DNA of 64,000 nucleotides, from NCBI GenBank assembly GCA_002778195.1, contig PCDI01000002.1, positions 1 to 64,000 of the forward strand, given 5' to 3'. Below, piece after piece: positions 57,795-64,000 of the stretch; position 1 is the first letter of the stretch, and each line of letters opens with the position of its first letter. A program made the translations under genes and the position numbers. Under the pieces are notes generated by a model. That model was given only the letters and a program-made list of their open reading frames with translations, was not told the DNA's origin and made no database searches. The DNA comes from Raffaelea ambrosiae (taxonomy: Eukaryota > Ascomycota > Sordariomycetes > Ophiostomatales > Ophiostomataceae).

Positions 57795-59512
57795 TCTGGC
57801 TGTGGGCGAAATATTTAAGCCGCAAGGATGAAGACGAAGATGTGGATTAACGTAGATTTTGGCTGAAAGAGATAGAAAGTGAAGCTGGAAGGCAAGAAGA
57901 AGGACAACTCGCTGGGGTTAACAGTGGAAGCACAGCTTTATTAATGGCACTGGTTGTAAAGACTGGGCTTGAACAATGTGATAATAAAGACAAAGAGATG
58001 GTGCAGAGTTGAACAAGAAACAGAATTCAAAGCTGAAAAAATAGGCAAGAAGAATAATGAAAGGGAACAGGACTGAAAATCGAAACACAGCAAAAAAGGG
58101 AAAGAAACATGGCGTAGTGACTGCGAGGCATGATTCACCACCAGATCAGCCAGCAATGGGAGCGGGTTCGTTGGGTAATAAATCCCACGGCATCCGTCTA
58201 GACAGTAAAACAAGGAATATGGTGAACGCAGGAAGGACATGGTTGGCTCTGGGAGCGCTGTTGCCTCTTCGGCTGTGGGCTGCATCTGGAGCCATTGTAA
58301 AGCGGTGTCTCAACTTTGTGAATGGATAACAATGAGTGTGAGAAGGCCTTTGTCCTGGTCTTCAGGGTGGGTGTAACAGACGTTGGCCAATGAGAGGCCG
58401 CAAACTCCGCTTTCTCTAGCCCTGCCAAAACTGCTCAAAGCAGTCGCCACCATCAGATCTATTGGCTAGGAAAGATCCCCCTCAAAACTTGAGGCTCAGA
58501 CCATTTTGTCGGCGGTTCGGTTCAGGACAAAGAGCAGTGAACAATTCTCAGAAATCTGCCCTGGCTATCGCTTTTGTGCCTAGAAGGTCAAGGGTATGCG
58601 TGCCTCGTGGTGTTTGTTTTTTTTGTGGAGTTGCTACCTTCGTAAGAGACTCTCTGTCATCGTTGCCCTCGAGCGTTAGAACCGATCGGCCACTTCAGCT
58701 ACTGACAAGGTACTCTTGAATGCCAAAATGCCTACTCGTCGATAGGTCTATTAGCTGGCAGCCCTCTTGCCGTCATAACTGGCCCACGCACTGCGCAAGC
58801 TTTGACTACGAGGAAGGTGGAGTGTCAGATTTTGGTGCCAAACCCTAAAATGGATTGGCTATCATGACCAGGAGCCCGCACAAGCAAATCTATTGGAGGG
58901 GTCGAAGCTAGGGGCTGGCGTTCCCCTTCTACCGTACTCATATCCAGCTCGTGGGCACTTGTCGACGCGCGCGCTGAGTTGGTGGACGTCAGAGCACCGA
59001 ACAGACAAATGGCATGGGAACCAGGAGGTAGCCTTCGGTTGGCCTGAGCAGTGGTAAGCAATGAGGTTGCCACAGATTCAAATGTCGGACCCCATCCCTG
59101 GGCGCCACGCATCGATTGGTTCCTCGCTGCCAGCGCTTAGCAACAGGCACCACCAGTAATAACCGCCGCCCCGCATTCGGCACTGTAAGGTGGGTGAACA
59201 GCTCAAGGAAAGTGAAACATTGGAATCTTCCCAGGTAGCCAGTGACTCGATTCTTGTGACTCTAGTGTGCCGGGGAGCTGGTCTGTATTGGTTGATCTCG
59301 GATTAGTATGGGAGGGCTCGCATCACGTGTTCTCTGGGCGACGCGATATTAACGGGCCTCAGCAATGCACGGTCCAGAGTTGCAAATGGTATGTAGGCGA
59401 GGGGAGAGTGCTTCCAGCAGGCATGATGATGCAGTCATCTTTGGTGCGGTAATGTGCATAGTTCTAAATTTACAGCATTCGTAGTTTTGTAGCCCTAGCC
59501 CAAACCCGGGTC
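57795..59512. other. 1.7-kb stretch with no recognised gene
   Basis: It holds the PRM1 promoter and leader on its left (A/G-rich on the plus strand, thus C/T-rich on the coding strand) and the 3' flank of the bL28m gene on its right. Short frames lack motifs. Confidence 0.5.
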
Positions 59513-60295
59513 TCATAGCTTGCCATCGGTCTTGTCCTCCCGCATGAATCCATCATCGGGTGCCAGGTCAAAGACCCCGTTAGAATCGATCTTCTCTTGA
59601 GTCTCAGCCATCTCGCCTCGGATGGATTCCCTCCCCGCAGAAGCGCCATCTGCTGCGGCGTCGACTGCCATATCGACAAGGTTGTCGGCGGGCAAACCAA
59701 GAGCCTCGCGTTCCTGTCGAAAGCGCTCTTGCACAGCAGATGTCTGCATTACTCTCCATCGCAGGCGCCAGCCCCACGGGCCCAGCTCTGCAATACGAGC
59801 CGGCTTCGAGCCCAGCAGATATTCGTCTAGGCCACCAACCTTATCTACCGTTCGCAGAACGCGGGTGCTAATGCGAGTACGAATGTGCACCCCGAGAGAC
59901 TCAGACCACAGCCGCTTCTCCTGAATGTTGGGCCTCCATTTGCGCCGGGTTTTCTGCGGATTGATGATTTCTGTCTCGCGAGACACGTTGTTGCCGAAAC
60001 GAATACGCGAGTTTCCGTAGAGCCCGGCATTGGACTGCTTGTAGAGATGACGCGGGCCAAGGGGGTAAGGCGGGATTTCAGGTTGATTGGCAGTCACAGA
60101 TGGTATTGGTATCCGGTCACCAAATGGCCTGACTTGCTTGTAACCACGATTCTGGGTTTTCGGAAGGTTCTGTTGTGCATGACAATTGGCGTTAGGGGCA
60201 CAAGAAAGGGAACTGAGTCGCAACAAGGATGTGGCTGTCACTGTAGAGGAAGGACTCCATTGGTGCATAGCACGCCGCACAATGGATGTTCCCAT
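59513..60295 (-). CDS. Mitochondrial ribosomal protein bL28m
   Basis: A single-exon 260-aa protein of the large subunit of the mitochondrial ribosome, bL28 family (yeast Mrpl24 type). The start chosen, ATG at 60295 (MGTSIVRRAMHQW), gives a basic, Ser/Arg-rich leader typical of mitochondrial import. A frame extension to 60421 adds a stretch without that character. The bL28 core lies in the middle: LYGNSRIRFGNNVSRETE, then KTRRKWRPNIQEKRLWSESL, HIRTRISTRVLRTVDKVGGL and DEYLLGSK. Bacterial L28 shows the same order (G..V..S.NNRTKRRFLPNL). A C-terminal extension of about 90 residues (WRVMQTSAVQERFRQE onward) is fungal. It diverges from the coiled-coil gene across a 342-bp intergenic region. Confidence 0.9.
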   Translation of the reverse strand: MGTSIVRRAMHQWSPSSTVTATSLLRLSSLSCAPNANCHAQQNLPKTQNRGYKQVRPFGDRIPIPSVTANQPEIPPYPLGPRHLYKQSNAGLYGNSRIRFGNNVSRETEIINPQKTRRKWRPNIQEKRLWSESLGVHIRTRISTRVLRTVDKVGGLDEYLLGSKPARIAELGPWGWRLRWRVMQTSAVQERFRQEREALGLPADNLVDMAVDAAADGASAGRESIRGEMAETQEKIDSNGVFDLAPDDGFMREDKTDGKL

Positions 60296-60637
60296 CTTGA
60301 TCGGGTTGCACGGGCGAACAAAGTCGAGGAAGCAGAGCGGTTGGGGAAGTCGCTGCGGCTGCGAGAATAGTTGCCCAATGTCTTGATGCAAAACAATTTT
60401 TACAACGCCGATCTTGAGCACGTGTTATGCGTTATTGATGACTAATATCATGTGACATGCGAGCTGGCATGGCATGCGATACGATACAACTACTAACCAA
60501 TAGCTCTTATTGGGGCCACTGTTATTGTTGCTAACATTGTGGTTGCACATCCAAACAACCACGACCGATACAAGGTAAGGGTAACGATACCCAGGCAGGT
60601 GTTGTGATTTGCAAATACCAAATCGACTCCGCAAAAT
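60296..60637. promoter_or_regulatory. Shared promoter region of divergent bL28m and coiled-coil genes
   Basis: 342 bp between divergent starts at 60295 (minus) and 60638 (plus). Short inverted words such as GGCATGGCATGCGATACGATAC lie near 60468. No TATA box. Co-expression of the two genes is possible but not shown. Confidence 0.45.
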
Positions 60638-61793
60638 ATGATACCTCTTGTGGACGATACTGTGCTACAGAGCAACCCCGAATTCGCGACACTTCACAAG
60701 GCTCTAACGACGGCAATACTGAACTCTGATGGGTCAACGAGGACTGACCTGGGCGCCAAAGGAAGATCTTCTAGCCTTCAGGTATGCACTGCTCGCTTTC
60801 TCCGTTTTCTTGCCCCCAAAACATCTACTAACGTCGATTCAGGACCTGAAAAGTACCCGACTGCAAGCTGCCAAAAAGCACCTTCTGGCCCGATCTCTGG
60901 CTACGGCGGCGCCTTCCGAGAACCCATGCACTGCAACCACGTCGCCCCACAGGTCAAAGTCTTCAACTCGTAGGGCAGGTTATCCGACTTCAACGGCAAG
61001 TGACAGTAACACTTCAGCAGAATTATCAGACGTATTGCTGCTTCTGCCATCTTTTCTATTTGTGACAGAGGAGGAGAAACATGGCTCTACTGGCCTCTCT
61101 ATAGCCTCTGCCGAAATCACAGGACTGCTTCTTTCAAGTATCTCCTCGGCAAATGTCTTTGAACAATCCACCCAACTAGCCAGGCTGGCTTCGGAGGACC
61201 TTCGGGGATCAGCATTTGGACTTGCCCGAGTTGCAAACTCAACAACGAACCCTTCTTACGTGCACCGTACAATGCCTTCGCTGCCGGGTCAAATAGCAAC
61301 GTTACAGCAGTCAGTCAAGAAACATAGCATGAAGCTTGCGGCAGCCCGACAAACCACGCTCACTGCCTGTATCTCTTTACTGGAACACCAAGCCATGGTA
61401 GTGACAGGCCTGTTGCGCTCCTTGGAAGCCAAACACGGACCGATTGCCCGGTCGTTGGAGCTTCGTTCGTCAGAAGTCGTACTGGCCACGCAGACTCACA
61501 TGCTGGACGCGCAACAAATATCTGACTTGGCTCTCCGTGCTATATATTTGCCAGAGGCATCGGACGCGCTGCGTATCTACCACTGCCATCTTCGAGACAG
61601 CAAGTTGCGACTACAAGAGGCTATCCGTGAAAGGCAATCGATGCTACAAGAGTACGGTGTTTCTGTTGATCGTGATGCGAGTGGAAGAAATATGGATAAA
61701 GGAATGCGCGAAATGGCCAAAGCATACAGTCAGATCGGAAAACAAGTACAAGATATCAAAGAAGACCTGGCAAGACTGAACAGCAGGTCATAG
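60638..61793 (+). CDS. Conserved-looking coiled-coil protein, function unknown
   Basis: A predicted 364-aa protein. Exon 1 is 60638-60781 and exon 2 is 60843-61793. The 61-nt intron (GTATGC, branch CTAAC, TTCAG) joins RSSSLQ to DLKSTRLQAAKKHLL. The N-terminal block SNPEFATLHKALTTAILNSD and the C-terminal block MREMAKAYSQIGKQVQDIKE seem family-like. Between them are a Ser/Thr-rich linker, a hydrophobic helix (LSDVLLLLPSFLFV) and a long helical part containing ALEAKHGPIARSLELRSSEV-like sequence (here SLEAKHGPIARSLELRSSEV). The C-terminal 60 residues form a coiled coil. I cannot name the family; an augmin-like or other structural role is only a guess. It converges on the aspartate aminotransferase gene, 158 bp apart. 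Confidence 0.8.
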
Positions 61794-61951
61794 CAAAATT
61801 TTGCGCAAAAAGGGAAAGCACTAGATCACCAGAAAGGGTTTTGAGGCCAAACAATGTACTGTGCATTTATCTTTCTAGTCAAAATTGCACAGGCAGACAA
61901 CTGGTTTTTTTATGTCTATGTCAATCCTCTAAATCCCGGATCTCCCACATT

Positions 61952-63727
61952 TTAACCCTTCACCTTGAATATGGCCTCCGCCAGGCGACCAACATTTTCG
62001 CTTGTGATACCAGCAACAGAAATACGCCCGTCGCGAGTAGCGTAGACGGAGTGCTCCTTAGCAAGAGCATCCATTTGCTCGGCAGTCAGGCCAGTGTACG
62101 CAAACATGCCGATTTGGCTGGTGATGTGTGACCAGTCGTGCTTGGATCCGAGGCTCTCCAGCTTCTCACGCAGAAGCTTGCGCATGGCAATGATGCGATC
62201 AGCCATGCCTTTGACTTCGCCTAGCCATTGAGTGCGGAGTTCGGGGGTGCTCAGAATGGTAGCAGCGATACGAGCACCGTGGATAGGGGGGTTGGAGTAG
62301 AGAGGGCGGACAAGAATCTTGATCTGGCTGTCAACGCGCTTCGCCTCAGCAGCGTCGGCGCAGACAACGCTGAAAGCACCAACACGCTCGCCATAGAGAC
62401 CCATGTTTTTGGCAAAGGACTGAGCAAGTACAGGCTCGTGACCCTTCTCAATGAAGTAGCGTAGGGCGTATGCATCACGGGCGGCGTCACCGCTGGCGAA
62501 TCCCTGGTAGGCCATATCGAAAAAGATGTAGTGGCCAGCCTTGGACACAGCCGCCTCAATCTCCTTCCACTGTTCCTGTGTAGGGTCAACACCAGTCGGG
62601 TTATGAGCGCAAGCGTGGAACAGGAAAACCGAGCCGCTTGGGGCGGCCTTGACGTCGGCCAGCAGCCCCTCGAAGTCGAGGCCAATGGTTTTGGGGTTGT
62701 AGTAGCGGTACTTCTGGACAGTCAGGCCGGCATCCTTGAAGACGGCAGCATGGTTGGCCCATGACGGAGTTGGAATGTAGATGGTCTTCTCGCGACCCTC
62801 GCCACCGGGGTAGAAGCGCTCGATGAAAGCGGCGCCAATGCGCAGAGCACCGGTTCCAGAGATGGACTGCGTGATAGCTAGGCGGCCGAGTACCGCACTA
62901 TCCGCACCGTAGGCGAGCTCGGCAGCCCCCTTGGTGAATTCGGGAACACCCGTGATACCCGCATATTCCTTGTTCAACTTTGCGGCAATAACCTTTTGTT
63001 CGGCTTCGCGGACGGAAGGAAGAACGTAGGGCTTGCCAGCATCGTCGCGGTATGCACCGACACCTATATATAGAGGCGGGTGGGTTAGACGCCTGCCAAG
63101 GTTGCATTTACGAAGGGGCAGTTATTTGGTACAGGCGAGGACAGAGGGAAAAAATGTATTTATTAATCGACTCTAGACTCACCTAGGTTGATCTTCTTTT
63201 CGAAAGAATCGGCTTTGAAAGCCTCCGTGATGCCTGCAAAACGCGGAGTTAGCGTGGCTGTGGGGCGGCTGTGGGCACCAGGTAGGGAGTTTGTTGAGCT
63301 GCTGTCTTACCGAGAATAGCCTATCCATTGGCAGAGAGAAACGCAGAGGCCAGATTAGTTGGATGCCCAAGAGATAGGCGGAAAGGCGCCCTAGGTTCGC
63401 TCATCCGAGGTAGAGTCTGGAAAATGCACTTACGTCCTGCACATATAAGCCAGCCTAGGTCAGCATGCAACTGTCACATTTTGCGCACAACCTCTCCCCA
63501 TTCTGCTTTTTGCATGGACGTCCCTTCCCCACCAACTACTGTCCTCCCCCCAAGATGTCCATACTGCGCAACGAAATTTGAAGGAAAGCCACGAAAGGTT
63601 AACATACCGGAGGGCCCTGGGGCACCTTGGCCCAAGTCGAAGCTGGACGACCTGCTATAACTGCGAACGCAGTCATACGGCGCATGGCAACCGTCTGGCG
63701 CGCAGATATTCTCACAGCGGACAGCAT
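61952..63727 (-). CDS. Mitochondrial aspartate aminotransferase with microexons
   Basis: A PLP-dependent enzyme that exchanges amino groups between aspartate and 2-oxoglutarate, part of the malate-aspartate shuttle. Five exons (minus): 63727-63608, 63436-63434 (3 nt), 63320-63311 (10 nt), 63233-63183 and 63063-61952. They sum to 431 aa with exact phase. Exon 1 gives an Arg-rich import leader (MLSAVRISARQTVAMRRM) followed by STWAKVPQGPP. The microexons add Asp, then Ala-Ile-Leu, giving GPPDAILGITEAFKAD as in relatives. INLGVGAYRDDAGKP follows. Active-site landmarks are ACAHNPTGVDPTQEQW, IFFDMAYQGFASGD, the PLP lysine in QSFAKNMGLYGERVG, and RPLYSNPPIHGARI with the carboxylate-binding Arg. All introns have GT..AG with CTAAC or CTGAC-like branches. 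Length is normal for the mitochondrial form. Confidence 0.94.
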
Positions 63728-64000
63728 TTTGTCTTTCAATGGGGTGATGGGCAGGCAATCGTGAGGGTTGATGAAGAAACAGAAGAGTCGAAGAGTCTAG
63801 AAGTTTCTCGCCGCAGAAGCAGAGGAGGTCAGAAATAAAGGAATTGGGGGGGGCTGAGGAGAGGACGTGTCGGTGAAAAGGAAATGACACAAAAAGCAAA
63901 ATAAGAACGGGAGAAGGCGGAACGAGATGCGGAGCACGAAGGATGGGGTGAGTCGACGGGCATGAGGGAATTGCTCCAGGCGGGCCAGCCTTTTTGCTTT
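63728..64000. other. Upstream flank of the aspartate aminotransferase gene
   Basis: Promoter and leader side of the minus-strand gene. It is A/G-rich on the plus strand, so C/T-rich on the coding strand. No other gene is visible before the window ends. Confidence 0.45.

Noticed and set aside
60296..60421. N-terminal extension of bL28m to the ATG at 60421
   Set aside because: The extension is not rich in Arg/Ser as a mitochondrial leader should be, while the ATG at 60295 gives such a leader.
1..64000. CRISPR arrays, rRNA genes, biosynthetic gene cluster
   Set aside because: No regularly spaced direct repeats, rRNA sequence, or PKS/NRPS/terpene-type backbone gene was seen; the transporter, SDR and regulator lie too far apart to be called a cluster.

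Overview
This window is the left end of a chromosome from a filamentous ascomycete, most likely a sordariomycete; I cannot name the species. It opens with CCCTAA telomere repeats. The genes carry short GT..AG introns (50-200 nt) with CTAAC/CTGAC-like branch sites. The first repeat shows RIP-type mutation. Gene families such as PRM1, DUF1996, GH47 and fungal Zn(II)2Cys6 regulators also point to Pezizomycotina.

Layout. 1-57 is the telomere. 58-7050 is AT-rich, RIP-degraded subtelomere interrupted by one Ty3/Gypsy chromovirus (661-6288, minus strand). The element has two 276-bp LTRs, a 5-bp target duplication and recognisable but broken gag, protease, RT, RNase H, integrase and chromodomain. The first host gene, at 7054-8866, is a broken HeLo-like/pseudokinase gene of the kind linked to fungal incompatibility and cell death. 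From about 9.7 kb on, ordinary genes are separated by long gene-free stretches: a bestrophin-like channel, a secreted GH47 alpha-mannosidase, a secreted DUF1996 protein, a secreted pepsin-like protease, a membrane-anchored SDR, an ACS-type MFS permease, a HAD hydrolase, a TatD-type nuclease and a DUF423 protein. A polyQ zinc-finger regulator, a Yos9/OS-9 ER lectin, a Zn(II)2Cys6 regulator, a Cnn_1N spindle-pole/MTOC protein and an orphan membrane ORF follow. The window ends with PRM1, mitochondrial bL28m, a conserved coiled-coil protein and mitochondrial aspartate aminotransferase.

Functional themes. GH47 and Yos9 both act on N-glycan mannose, but they lie 26 kb apart and there is no sign of a cluster. 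The secreted protease, GH47 and DUF1996 protein form a loose extracellular group near the telomere. No biosynthetic gene cluster, CRISPR array, rRNA or convincing tRNA was seen.

Most notable points. (1) The aspartate aminotransferase gene needs a 3-nt and a 10-nt microexon to encode its conserved N-terminal motif. (2) The subtelomeric HeLo/pseudokinase gene carries two independent lesions. (3) The two LTRs differ by about 21 substitutions, all transitions, while CpG is retained. (4) The sequenced polyQ flanks are out of frame across a 118-N gap. (5) The protease gene has an intron that is a multiple of three and has no stop. Exon boundaries below were worked out by eye from splice consensus, phase and protein-family continuity; no expression data were available.
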